DNA of 64,000 nt. Origin: Symbiodinium natans. Its lineage: Eukaryota > Sar > Dinophyceae > Suessiales > Symbiodiniaceae. Below, piece by piece: positions 50,881-61,054 of the stretch. Numbering within the stretch: position 1 is the first letter of the stretch; each line of letters begins with the position of its first letter. The notes beneath the pieces were generated by a model. It did no database searches. It was not told the DNA's origin and saw only the letters and a program-made list of their open reading frames with translations. The stretch spans positions 873,501 to 937,500 of the forward strand of contig CAJNDS010001890.1 in the NCBI GenBank assembly GCA_905221605.1, given 5' to 3'. The translations under genes were made by a program, and so were the position numbers.

Positions 50881-51480
50881 ACAGCTGGGCCATGTTGGGT
50901 GCTGACACAGGCTCCCCAAAGCCCAAGCCCTACTGCTTGCAGCATGAGGAAGATGCACAGCAATTGCTAAAGTTGGATGGTTATGTGTATTGCAATCACT
51001 CCGCTTATGAACCTACTTATAGGTATCCGAGTGCCCAAGCAGCACAACAAAAGCCACTGGCCCAAGTGCAACGGCTCCGCAATCGAGAGTTGGGGTCTTC
51101 TGCATTGAGGGAGGCCCGGCCTATGCCGCCGGAGTCCATGCATTGGACCGCTTCGTACAGACTGCCATACCGAGAGACCAAGTACCTGAGGCTAGGTTTG
51201 CCTATAGGTTGCCTAATGTAGAGGAATGCAAGTTTTTGCTTCATTGGCTTTGGACGGCTTTCGTTTTCAAGCAGAAGACAAAGGGTCTGAGAACGAGCTT
51301 GTATAGGTTTTTGATGATAAGGCTGATATGGCACAGGGCTTACCGCCAACCTCACGCCAAAAGCGAGGATGTTTGCCAGCCAGCGCACCGTTGCAGCGTG
51401 GTGGCACGGCTGTACTGGTCCCCACCAAGCACCTGGAAATGAAGGCACAGCTTACCAACGCCAAACCGCGCCTAGGCAGA
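50881..51480 (+). pseudogene. decayed coding sequence, family not recognised
   Basis: Protein-like sequence moves between frames: HEEDAQQLLKLDGYVYCNHS (from about 50944), then RDQVPEARFAYRLPNVEECK in another frame (from about 51170), then QAEDKGSENELV, a stop, and VFDDKADMAQGLPPTSRQKR continuing through LVPTKHLEMKAQLTNAKPR in a third frame (to about 51470). The stop and the frame changes suggest a pseudogene, or exons with short introns. No telomere-type repeats occur inside it. Both readings are inference. Confidence 0.4.
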
Positions 51481-51499
51481 TTTTTGAGGGTTCAGGGTC

Positions 51500-51955
51500 T
51501 GGAAAATGGCAGAAACAATCTAAACTCTGAACCCTCACCCGTCTGCCCTGGAGGAGGGCCACATGCTCAAAGTGAGACATGGCAGCAACCTTCGGCTGCC
51601 ACATGATGACTCAAGCCCCCTAAACCCTAAAACCTACAACCCTCATTCCCGCCCAGCGGGACCCAAAGCGTTGGGTCGAAATTCCGGGTTCAGTGGGCTG
51701 AGCCCCAATGGTTTCTTTAGGGTTTAGGGTTTAGGGTTGGGACTTTCTGCTATAGAACATACAGCTTCAGCCAACAGGCGGGAAAGGGATCCCAATTTAG
51801 AACAAGCCCTCTCCCTGCCCCGAACCTGGCTTTAGGAGTTAGTGTTTCATTCCCCAGCAGCTGAGAAATTTGAAAAAGTTGGGTTTGTGAGGGGGAAACT
51901 CACCGGACCGGAAAGGAACAACGAGCACCCCAGGGCGGCCCAACTCAAGTCTTCG
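51500..51955. other. spacer, one possible exon piece, short TTTAGGG tract
   Basis: 51530-51605 reads HPSALEEGHMLKVRHGSNLR on the plus strand after degenerate CCCTAAA-like sequence; family not recognised. TTTAGGG units lie at 51717-51737. Confidence 0.35.
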
Positions 51956-52056
51956 TAGCCCAGTAACCATATATCATAATACTGGTACCCTTTGATGGGT
52001 TGCTTACTTTATAAGGGAACCTTAACACAACAAAAGGAATAGGGTACACTGGGCTA
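51956..52056. mobile_element. foldback (MITE-like) element, family A
   Basis: About 100 bp with inverted ends TAGCCCAGTAACC and (complement) ACACTGGGCTA, inner arms GGTACCCTTT and AAAGGAATAGGGTAC, and a core TTGCTTACTTTATAAGGGAACC. No ORF. Confidence 0.6.
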
Positions 52057-52824
52057 TCCTGAACCCTGAACCCCCAAAAGGGTAGTTGCTAGCAGGGATT
52101 ATAAGGACAGAGGTGGCGATGAGTGCAGCTACACTGCCCTAGAAGCCTAGGTACTTCTGAAATCTTTATAAACCCGAAACCCTAAACCCTAGAATGTTTG
52201 CAACTTGCCGGGGGGGGGGGGGGGGGGGGGCACCCTGGGGCCTTCGTCTCTTAGGGAGCAACCTGACGCACGAGGGGCGCCTTGCTGCGAGGCATCCGCA
52301 TGTCAGCTGGCAGACCTGTCGGCAAAGGGTGTAGGGTTTCGGGCTTAAATAAGGGTTTAGGAATAGGGCTTAGGGTTTAGGGCTACTTGGACGTTCATGG
52401 GTAGCTCTAAGTGGGTTATAAGTGGGGTAACTGTACATTATAGCTGGTGTTCACCTTTCACCTTTTCTCGGGCACGTTTAACCCCAGTTAGAACTACTTG
52501 TTAAAACCTTCGAGTATGGTGCATAGGAGGGGGACTCTTATCTTCATGGCCCTTGTTTCGGAGGAGTACCCCACAATAAAGGGCCCGGAGAGCCCCCCTC
52601 CGCCACCGTGCAGACTTAAGCTACAATTGAGTGATGACAACGCGGCCCTCCAAATGGTTGAACCTAAACACTCGAAACCAGAGGTCAGCAAAATCTGAGC
52701 CTAACCTCAACCTTCCGCTCTCCAAAGCCCAAACCCAGGACACATCCTGAACTCGTAGAGCCCCTAAATTGGGGATTTCCAACACTAGGGGTAACCCCGT
52801 AACCCTTTTTTTTCGGAATCCCCC
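52057..52824. other. spacer, poly-G run, half copy of foldback family B
   Basis: A run of 21 G at 52210-52230. 52386-52440 resembles one arm of family B (CTACTTGGACGTTCATGGGTAG). 52498-52698 is open on both strands without motif. No gene recognised. Confidence 0.5.
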
Positions 52825-52929
52825 CAGATAAGGCAGTAACCATATTAGAGTAAGGGCGCCCTTGTTTGGGTTGCTTACTTTATAAGAGAACCTAAAACAA
52901 AAAAAAGGGTAAAGGGTGCCACTGGGCCA
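52825..52929. mobile_element. foldback (MITE-like) element, family A
   Basis: Shares GCAGTAACCATATTAGA, GGGTTGCTTACTTTATAAG, AGAACCTAAAACAAAAAAAAGGG and GCCACTGGGCC with the copy at 51956-52056. Confidence 0.6.
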
Positions 52930-53181
52930 GCGTAAACCCTAAACCCGAAACCCTCCAGGCCCCCGAGCCGTGCTTGCGGAGAAAAGCTGCGAGTCGTTCC
53001 TGCAAGGCGCCGCTCTGGGACTTCTCCTGGCATCTGCTGCTTCAATTCTGACGAGGCAAACGCGACGCGGCTACAACTGGCTAGGACACATGCTCCTGAC
53101 CCTCAGAAGCCTCCAACCCAAAATTCTCAAGGCTCAGCCCTTAACCTTGCACCCTAAACCCTAAACCCGAAACCCGAAACC

Positions 53182-54738
53182 CTAGACCCTAAACCCTATA
53201 TAAACCCTGCTTGTTTTGGAAGGCCTCTTCAACACCGACTTGGCATTGGCCCGGGCAGTCTTAGCCAGCGGCTTGGCTCTGGGAATCTGCTTGCTGGGCT
53301 TCTTTGGTCTACCCCATTCGCAAGCTCGGCTGTCGCCTCCAGAGGAAGGGAATCCCCAAGTTACCACAGACCCGTCAGAACGGACCGCAGCAAAGGCGCC
53401 ACAAGTCGCCTGAAGGGAGACAACGTCCTTCAACTGTCCCTGCACCGCGTCACTGTCGCCGCCCCAGTCAGCTTGCCCCCAAGTCACCACCGACCCATCC
53501 CCTCGAAGCGCGGCAAAAGCGTTCTCAGTTGCTTGTATGTTTCTGACGTCTATCAGCTGGGCCTGCACAGCCTTGCTTGCTGCCTGCTTGAAGTCTTGGT
53601 CCCATGTCACAACAGACCCGTCTGAACGGATTGCGGCGTAAGGCCCCCACGCCGATGCCGCTTGCAGTCGGACAACGTTCCTTAGTCCACTGCTAAGCCA
53701 TTTTGGGATAGAGTGACCCCAAAGTCGCACCGTTCCATCCGGCTGAACCACAGCGATGGCCTTGTCAAGGCGCATCATACCAGCTGCACCAGCACCGTCT
53801 GGGACCAGCATGCTCCCGTGGCCGCTGACTGACTCAAAGCCAAGCGCCAAGTGCCCGTCTTTTGTGGCAGCAGCCCAATAATATTCAGCAGCCTGGAAGA
53901 AATCAATGCTGTCAAGCCCAGTAGATTGCTCACCTAGATCATCTCCCGTCAGGCCCCAGAACACAATCCGGCCGCCGGCTTTGATGGCTGCAAAGCCCCA
54001 CCCGGCGTTGTAGACCTGTAGAATGTCTTGCAAGCTGTTGCGAACTTTCGAGCTGTCCCCCCCAAAGGCACGCTGGCCCCATGTCACCACCTGTCGCCCC
54101 GTTCGTATGGCTGCAAAAGCCCCGTTGGTTGCTTGGATTTGCTGCACATCCTGCAGCTGATCTCTCACTGCACCGCAATCGCCACCTGACCAGGGGTCTC
54201 CCCAGGTTACCACGGATCCGTCCGCCTTGATTGCGGCAAAGGCTCTGAGGTTGGCTTGGATCTGGCAGACACTGTGGAGCTGGGCTTGTACCATGGAACT
54301 GTCACCCCCACTATCCTGCCTCCCCCAGGTTACAACAGAACCATCAGCCAAGAGAGCAGCGAAGGCAAACGCGGATGACTGGATCTGTTGCACATTCTGC
54401 AGCTGATGCTGAACTGCACTGCAATCACCGCCGGCGTGCGGGGCTCCCCACGCCACTACGGTGCCACTGCTAAGGATCGCTGCAAATGCATGCTTCGTTG
54501 CTGCGATCACCACGTCCTGAACGACAGCCGTGATGACATCGTTAGCTTGCACGCCTGCTTGCTGGAGTGTATCTGATGGCAGCAGGACTGCGCCTGAGCT
54601 GCTAACGAGTTTCCCGAGGCTCTTGCTGACCTCCTCCTGGGCCATTTGGCGCAGCTCTTCAATCGTGGCGAGCCACGGCAGAACGATGGTAGTCTGCTCA
54701 CCACTCAGCAAAGCCACGTGCACGGTAACTGATGACAT
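53182..54738 (-). CDS. ubiquitin-like + RCC1-repeat protein (518 aa from the first ATG)
   Basis: The frame is open further upstream, but the first ATG is at 54738. Residues about 3-75 look like a ubiquitin-fold domain (VTVHVALLSGEQTTIVLP start, LGKLVSSSGAVLLPSDTLQQ later). Then follow about ten repeats of 40-50 residues with the pattern (A)FAAI-x-x-DGSVVTWG-x(5)GGDS-x-x-V-x-x-QL-x-x-V-x-x-IQA, an RCC1-type beta-propeller blade. A propeller plus a further blade fits ten repeats. Related dinoflagellate proteins are often annotated as HERC-like ubiquitin ligases, but no HECT domain is present here. The last repeat is followed by a basic Lys/Arg/Pro-rich tail. The final seven codons (VYIGFRV) are telomere-type sequence, so the exon probably ends with AAGCAG or AAGCAGG at a GTTTATATAGGGTTTAGGG donor near 53206. 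More exons may follow. Confidence 0.8.
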   Translation of the reverse strand: MSSVTVHVALLSGEQTTIVLPWLATIEELRQMAQEEVSKSLGKLVSSSGAVLLPSDTLQQAGVQANDVITAVVQDVVIAATKHAFAAILSSGTVVAWGAPHAGGDCSAVQHQLQNVQQIQSSAFAFAALLADGSVVTWGRQDSGGDSSMVQAQLHSVCQIQANLRAFAAIKADGSVVTWGDPWSGGDCGAVRDQLQDVQQIQATNGAFAAIRTGRQVVTWGQRAFGGDSSKVRNSLQDILQVYNAGWGFAAIKAGGRIVFWGLTGDDLGEQSTGLDSIDFFQAAEYYWAAATKDGHLALGFESVSGHGSMLVPDGAGAAGMMRLDKAIAVVQPDGTVRLWGHSIPKWLSSGLRNVVRLQAASAWGPYAAIRSDGSVVTWDQDFKQAASKAVQAQLIDVRNIQATENAFAALRGDGSVVTWGQADWGGDSDAVQGQLKDVVSLQATCGAFAAVRSDGSVVTWGFPSSGGDSRACEWGRPKKPSKQIPRAKPLAKTARANAKSVLKRPSKTSRVYIGFRV

Positions 54739-54780
54739 GGCTGTGAGAGCCCTGTGCGTGTTCAAAGGTTCCTCAGCCAC

Positions 54781-56352
54781 ATAAAGGGGTCTAGTCTAGT
54801 TATAAAACTCGGTCTTTAGCACCAACTTGAACATCTGATCTGTATCTCATCCGAAAACCTGCCCTGGTGCTTTGGGTCATTTGTTCGTATTATTCAACGG
54901 GGGATTTTCTGTAGTTGTTCATTAAGACGATATCATAGGGGACGACAGCAAACAGGCAACATCGGAGCCGCATCCATGCCTCTACAGCCACAAATGCATT
55001 GGGTCATTTTTTCACAATTTACTTGTACAAGGCGGCCTCAATATTTAGGGTTTAGGGTTCCTAAACCCTAAACCCTAAACCCTAAACCCTAAACCCTAAA
55101 CCACATTCTAGAGAAGTGACCATGTGGCGTCACTGCCTGGTCAGAAGCCATGATCAGCCATAAGCCTTCCCATGTCTACTCCAAGCACTCGGATGTTGAG
55201 CGATACCTGGGGTTTAGGGTTTAGGGTTTAGGGTTTAGGGTTTAGGGCTCAGGGTTCAGGGTTTAGGGTTTAGGGTAAACTGCAGCAGAACAACGGCTGC
55301 CGATTCGTGCCTGGATGGCTGACGTGCACTACTTGCTGCTAAAATTTCCAGATTTAGGGCCTTGCTTTGGAGACCCAAAGCCCTCAAGGGTTTGGGGTTT
55401 AGGGTTTGGGGTTCCCTAACCCTAACCCTAAACCCTAAAGCCTCAACCAAGGAACGGTGGAAGTTCATGGACTGGGTCTAGGCTTCACGATGGGAACTTT
55501 CGACTCTTGGAAAGCACCTCAAATTTAGGGTTTAGGGTTTAGGGTCTGGGGTTTCTTGGGGAGGCTTAGAGGGGCTTGAGGGGGGTTTAGGGGGTTCAGG
55601 AGGTCTAGGACGTCGAGGAGGTTTAGGGGGTTTAGGGTTGAGGGTTTAATTAGGGCTTAGGTCAGGACTTGCAAGTACTGTTTCATGGGTGGCCCAACCC
55701 GAACCCCCCCCTGAACTCAAAACCCCTTAAACCCCAAACCCTCCCTTACTATGTAAATTGAAACCCTGATGGCATGGGTGGGCAATTATCGCTCCTTGGT
55801 GGGCAATTCTTATTTCTTGGGGCATAGGTTGTTTTGGCATAGGGTTTAGGGCCTAGGGTTCGGGCTTAGGGTTGAGAGCCTAGGGTTTAGGGGCTATGGT
55901 TTGCGGCCTAGGTTCTGGCCTAGGGTTTAAGCGGGCCTATACTGAGCCCTATAGGTTTCAGGTGCACAGTGGGCCTTCCAATTTTGCTACTGGGCTTTGG
56001 GTTTGAGAGTTTAGGTCCTACTGGGAACGGATACAGCTTGGTGGGTGGAAGTTCTCCTGTTTCCAAACACACTGCTTGACTAGTGAGCGCTTGGACTTGA
56101 GATGCTGAAACCCTCAACCCTAAACACCCTAAACCCCCCTAAACCCTAAAGCCTAAACCCTAAACCCTAAACCCTAAACCCCCACAACCTGGACCAAGCG
56201 CGCAGCGCCCTGGAAGGCCTCGGCTGAGGTTTGGAGCTTGGGCTTTAGGGGGGAAAGGGTTTAGGGTTTAGGGTTTAAGGGTTTAGGGGTTTAGGGGTTT
56301 AGGGGTTTAGGGTTCAGGATTTAGGGCCTTTGGGTGTTTGGGTGTTAGGGGG

Positions 56353-56354
<2 letters not shown>
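54781..56354. repeat. spacers and telomere-type tracts
   Basis: 54781-55040 is unique sequence upstream of the RCC1-like gene. CCCTAAA at 55058-55105; TTTAGGG at 55046-55056, 55208-55275 and 55524-55550. The degenerate TTTAGGGG region 55550-55650 and a long stretch of GCCTAGGGTTT variants (55845-55930) follow. CCCTAAA at 56111-56182; TTTAGGG/TTTAGGGG at 56257-56330. No gene recognised. Confidence 0.6.

Positions 56355-56394
<40 letters not shown>
56355..56394. repeat. poly-G run, 40 bases
   Basis: The longest homopolymer in the window, within telomere-type sequence. The length could be affected by sequencing error. Confidence 0.9.
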
Positions 56395-56396
<2 letters not shown>

Positions 56397-57116
56397 GTAG
56401 GATTTAGGGCTTCAGGGGCTTAGGCGCTTAGGGTGGAGGAGTGGAAGCATTCACAGCATCAGGGTGGGGAGGGTTTTATAGTCTAAGGGTTGCGGGCTGT
56501 AAGGGAGCTCACGGGCTTGGAGCTTGGGGGATATATGACTCAAGGTTGATGATGTAGAACCTCTGGAAACATCTTAGGAGTTTGGGGGACTTCGGGGTTT
56601 AGGGTTTGTGGTTGACGGCTGTACGGATGAGGGTTTTCGGGCTTTGGGTCAACCGGTGTGCCACCTTTATCCGACTCCCTGGCAGCAAGACGCATCAAGT
56701 AGGTTTCTCCTCAACTCTAAGCCCTTCAAGGCCCTTCAGGGTCCAGCGTCTTGTAGAAGTCCCTGTCACGATCGGCCCCCGAAACCGTTTCCCTGAACGC
56801 TGCAGACCCACGGAACTTTGGGAAGGCAAATCTCTCCACAGGGAAGCAAAATCCTGAACTGGACCTGACAGAATCCAAAGGGCTCGCAAGCAGTCACGTG
56901 GGCTGAGGAGGTCGTCCGCATCTGTGTCAAGCCTTGAGGATCGAGACACACATGCTTCGGGCAGGGGAGGGAGGGGGGGGGGGGGGGTTCTTTTGGCTTT
57001 TCTGTTTGGGTGTGGAGGGGTTGAAGGGGTTTTGGGGCTTCGGGCTTGGCTTGTGGGAACCTGTGCAGTCCAGGCAGGAACTCACAAGATGTAAAGAGCA
57101 TATGTACATGCCTGCT
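56395..57116. other. unassigned sequence with further poly-G run
   Basis: Open frames on both strands (56606-56857, 56766-57230) lack recognisable motifs. A 15-base G run lies near 56974-56988. Confidence 0.4.
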
Positions 57117-57225
57117 ATATGTATAAAATATATATATATATGTATATATATATATATGTTTACATGTGTACATATATATATATATATACATGTCTATATA
57201 TATATATATATATATATGAATATAT
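57117..57225. repeat. TA-rich microsatellite
   Basis: (TA)n with TG and CA interruptions. Confidence 0.95.
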
Positions 57226-57250
57226 ATCAACCCCCAACCCTAAACCCTAC

Positions 57251-57330
57251 TCAGCCCCTGACAGCTTGAAGAGCTCCATGGCCCGGGAAGAGCCCTCCGC
57301 ATCCACGTGGCTCAAGTGCAGCCGCACCTT
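57251..57330 (-). CDS. exon fragment resembling a protein disulfide isomerase b' domain
   Basis: The minus strand reads KVRLHLSHVDAEGSSRAMEL then FKLSGAE. PDI-family proteins have G-K-v-x-F-v-x-I-D-x-D-x-x-x-x-R-x-L-E-Y/F-F-G-L-x-x-x-E in the second redox-inactive thioredoxin fold, which this follows closely. No CxxC is expected in this segment. The donor is GGGGCTGA followed by GTAGGGTTTAGG; the acceptor is uncertain (TGCTAAG just upstream, or further). The island lies between CCCTAAA (left) and poly-G plus TTTAGGG (right). It is too short to rule out chance. Confidence 0.4.
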
Positions 57331-57359
57331 AGCAGGACTCCAAGGATTTGCCGGGCAGG

Positions 57360-57500
57360 AGAGGGGGGGGGGGGGGTTTAGGGTTTGGGGTTTAGGGCTT
57401 AGGATTTAGGGCGTAGGGTTTAGCGTTTAGTGTGTCGGGTGTAGGCTGTAGGGTGTAGGGTGCCGGGTTTAGGGTTGAGGGTTTATAGGGTTTAGGGTTT
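57360..57500. repeat. poly-G run and TTTAGGG-type tract
   Basis: Degenerate G-strand units with TGTAGGG and TTTAGTG variants. Confidence 0.8.
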
Positions 57501-58030
57501 AGGTGCGCAGGCTAAAGAAAAACTCTGCGGAAATCTCTTCTCGGTCGGCATCCCAGAAGCCCAAACCCCAGAAGGCCCTGCCTGAAGCCTATAAACAGTC
57601 AGTTGTCCGTGTGATGACCATCAGTGTGTGTCCGCACTTTTCCTGAGCATGCGACCAAACGAAGCAAAGCAATACACAGGTTGCTGCACAGGTCTAGGTC
57701 CAGGTTGTGGAGCAAGTTTACATCCATGTAGGGCTTAAGGGTCCCATATCGGGTGCCCTTAGGGTGTTACAGGTTTAGGGGCGAGGGTGGCTGGAGTGAG
57801 ACGCAGCACGGCATTCTGTTCAGAAGCCTGCATGTGCTTATGGACGCACGGAGAGGGCCGCATGCCCAGCTCTGTCGATGAGACCGTTCTTCATTTTTTT
57901 GCTCTAGGCTTAGGATTACGGTTGAGTCATTGCGGGTTCCAAAACTGTAGCCTGATAGTTCCCTGAAGGTCTATGTACCTGGCTATGGTATGTTCATACA
58001 GTAGGCAACCCTATTTAGGACACAAACACT
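57501..58030. other. no gene recognised
   Basis: Unassigned sequence. 57520-57660 is moderately GC-rich but stop-rich in all frames I checked. Confidence 0.4.
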
Positions 58031-58158
58031 TACTTGGAGGTTCATGGGTAGTTACAAGATGTAAGAAGTAGGTAAATGAAGGGAAACTATACTTCTAACC
58101 TTAAACTTACTTAGCGTACTTCTAACCCTATTTCTGACTACCCATGAACCTCCAAGTA
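58031..58158. mobile_element. foldback (MITE-like) element, family B, with perfect 22-bp inverted ends
   Basis: Left end TACTTGGAGGTTCATGGGTA+GT (58031-58052) is the exact complement of 58137-58158. Interior of 84 bp with no ORF. Related copies at 62137-62258 and 63278-63480, half copies near 52386 and 60243. Confidence 0.7.
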
Positions 58159-58242
58159 TAGGGGCCCAAAAAAAAACAGGACTCTGCAAACGTGGTTTTG
58201 CCAGAATCTCTCGGACAAGGGGCCCTTATGCCCCAACAGTAG

Positions 58243-58289
58243 GACCCTGATATACATATACATATACATATACAAATACATATATATAT

Positions 58290-58320
<31 letters not shown>

Positions 58321-58328
58321 TATATGTG
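58243..58328. repeat. TA-rich microsatellite
   Basis: TACATA and TATATC variants of (TA)n. Confidence 0.95.
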
Positions 58329-58949
58329 CATCTGTGCTTTTTTGGCGCCCCGAAAAGTATACGGCCTCATTCAGAAGAGGCGGGACCGCGATTCTCTGAA
58401 GAAGGCGGCGGCGGTCGCTACTTGCCTCTGGATTTGGAAAAGAGTTAGGGTTTCGGGTTTAATTAGGGTTGGCTCAGGGTTTAGGGTTTAGGGTGAATGC
58501 TTAGAGTCTGGGGCAAACTGAAGGCTTGACCCTGCAGTGATCAGGGTTTCGGGGGCAGGTGCCGCTTGTCGCGTTGGACTTTACTTCGCGAAACAAGGAC
58601 GGCTTTACATTCCCGGCTGATGACGGAGTTTCGAGTTTTAGGGAATTACCGATCGCAGACTGAGCAAAGCCACAAGAACACAATGAACGACTGTGAGCAC
58701 AAAATCAGGAACATACAGCTATGTGCAGTATTGCGCATCATGACTTCTCGTTGCTGGCGAGTGAACGGAACATCACTAATTAGAACACGTGAGACATACG
58801 ATATACTCTAAACCACAAACCCTAAACCCCAAACCCCACACCTATGGGGCCCTCTCTCAACCCAGCGCTGCCTTTCGGCGCGGCCTTTCGCTTTGGCTGC
58901 GGCTGCTCTGCATCTTGCGCCTGCGGCACCCAGGGCTCCTAACCCCTCA
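58329..58949. other. no gene recognised; short TTTAGGG pieces
   Basis: TTTAGGG-like units at 58447-58492. A frame at 58566-58811 is open but without motif. Confidence 0.4.
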
Positions 58950-59080
58950 GCCGCCGAAAAGGACGTCAGACTGTGAGCTCTTGACTGCGTCAAAGCTTGG
59001 CACCTGCAGCTCAGCGACAGTGTCTTGCAGCTTCTTGCGATCCTGGGGAGCTTCTTGTGGGGGGTCCCTCTTCAGAGCTG
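58950..59080 (-). CDS. exon-like island (minus strand)
   Basis: Reads KRDPPQEAPQDRKKLQDTVA then ELQVPSFDAVKSSQSDVLFGG, hydrophilic and GC-rich at third positions. Family not recognised; possibly the same transcription unit as the other minus-strand islands between 57 and 63 kb. Confidence 0.3.
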
Positions 59081-59579
59081 AGGGTCTTGGGTTTAGGGGC
59101 CTTGTAAGAGTTGTTTCGTTTACCCTAAAACGTGGAAGAACACTCATATGGTAGGGCTTAAGGTTTTGGGCTTTGGGGGCTTAGGATTTCGGGCTTAGGG
59201 TTTAGTCTTGGCTTACTGCAGGGCCAACTTCCGGGTCTAAAAGGATTTGGGCTCCAGAGTTACCAGGAGATTTGGGACTATTCCCCAGACTCCTGGGAGG
59301 ATCCAAACAATACTAGTATTGGAGCATTCTTAGGAAGCCTGAAGGGGATTTACTTTTTGGATCATCTGGGTTGGGGCTTTAGAGCTCTGGATTTGGGGCT
59401 GCAGGGTTTGGGGCTTAAAATATGGCTCCTTAGGGCTTCGGAATTTCGGAGGTTGGGGCTTCACCTGGGCATACAGCGATTATGGGGTATGTGGGGTTAG
59501 GTTTCCAGACGCTGGGTTTCCAACCCCAAGGCCCCAAACCCTAAACCCTAGCCCTAAACCCTAAACCCCAAACCCTAAC
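59081..59579. repeat. spacer and degenerate telomere-type repeats
   Basis: Mostly G-rich degenerate TTTGGGG-like sequence (59150-59520) and CCCTAAA at 59533-59579. No gene recognised. Confidence 0.5.
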
Positions 59580-59649
59580 GAGAACTGCTCCTCCAAGGCA
59601 GCTTTGTACTTCTCCTCAAGGGACTTCGCCCGCTCCTGCTGGGCTTTGT
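59580..59649 (-). CDS. exon-like island, coiled-coil composition
   Basis: After a CCCCTAG acceptor the minus strand reads KAQQERAKSLEEKYKAALEE then QFS, and ends with a donor GTTAGGGTTTGGGG. The heptad-like Lys/Glu/Ala pattern suggests a coiled coil. Confidence 0.4.
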
Positions 59650-60359
59650 CTAGGGGTTGCACCTTGGACCCCTAGGGGTTTATAAAGGGCCATATTCGGA
59701 GTATATTGAGGAGAACCTTTAGGTACAACCTTATGGTTACGAGTCCTTGTCCCTTGACTTTCGGAAGCTCCGGGCAGCTAACATGCTAAGCCCGGCAAGT
59801 ATTCCAGGGAGCTTTTGGATTTTGAGCTCATCGAAAGTTGAAGGGCTTTGAAGGGTTTCTAAGTCTAAGTGCTGACAAGGGATTGCCGGGCTTGTGGGTT
59901 GATGCACCTCGGGCTTACCGTGAGCAGACATCGGCATCAGAACTTCTGAGATCTGATCAGTTTGTACTTCCTGCGAGCACGCTCATCGTAAGGCATTGCA
60001 AACCTTAGCCCGCAAGCCCCATAAACCCAAGCCCCAATCATACACAACTTTTCCTAAACCCAGAAAACAGATACTTGCCTCGCGATTTTTTCAAGAACGT
60101 GGACGAAGCTGCAGGCATCAGGCTTCCCTAAAGCCCCACTTGACGGTTTTTTCGAGGCAGCTATAAGCAGGGTGATAAGTATCTTAAGTAAGATTAAACC
60201 GTGTTGTATCTATAGTTACCTAACCTTACAACCACAACTTAACACCACCCATGAACCTCCAAGCAAGCTTTCGTGGGCTCCTGCCTTCAACCCCTAAGCC
60301 ATGTCCCCTAGGCCATACTAGCTTTGGAGCGTTTCGGGCAGAGGTGATCTGGAAAGGGG
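59650..60359. other. no gene recognised; half foldback copy
   Basis: 60178-60266 contains one family B end (CACCCATGAACCTCCAAG) and related internal words. The frame at 59737-59937 has no motif. Confidence 0.4.
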
Positions 60360-60605
60360 CTCTACTGGATCAACCCGAAAAGTGACCAGACACTCGGGAG
60401 CTGACGGCATGAGCTCATGAAAAGCCACTCCTTCAGCTTGTTCGTTCCATCCACCATCTTGGCGATCTCCCCGACAAAAGTCTGGCCCATCTCCTTCACC
60501 TGTCGGTCACGCTTGGACATCTCAATCATCGCAACCCTTCGAACGATGATGATGCATTGCTTGATGCAGTTGCTGCTGATGCTGACGGAGATTGAGGTCA
60601 GTACA
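60360..60605 (-). CDS. exon-like island (minus strand)
   Basis: Contains VRRVAMIEMSKRDRQVKEMG then QTFVGEIAKMVDGTNKLKEW in one open frame. Charged, helix-prone composition and GC-rich third positions. Limits are uncertain and family is not recognised. Confidence 0.35.
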
Positions 60606-61054
60606 TCTCTATATATGTATGTATATTGTCAGCAGTCGACAACAATTCATTGCCTGCGAATTCGTTCCGCGCAGGGCGGACGAACCCTAGTCTTGATCAA
60701 GCACTTCAAATTGGCAGGCGTTTGCTGTTTAAGGTTGAAAGGCTGCATAGGTGCCACACCCCTAACAAGCCATGCCACCTTTGCAACGACAAGGGGGGGG
60801 GGGGGAGGACAACTGTTTATGATGCATACAGACATACGTACCTTTATAATCCTGGGCCAGTTCTAAACCCCGAAGCCCCAAAGCGCCAAACCTCAAAATG
60901 AAAATCTCAATCCTCAAGCACCCGTGACTGCTGCCGGAGACTCCAAGCCCTACACCACCCTGAGTCCTAAACAGCAAAGCCCCGAAGCTCGTAAACCCTA
61001 GACGCCCTGAAACCCTGCAAAACGCCCCAAAACTTAGGACCCTAAACCCTAAAC
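60606..61054. other. spacer with short poly-G run
   Basis: A 14-base G run near 60793-60806; telomere-type units near 61035-61054. No gene recognised. Confidence 0.4.
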
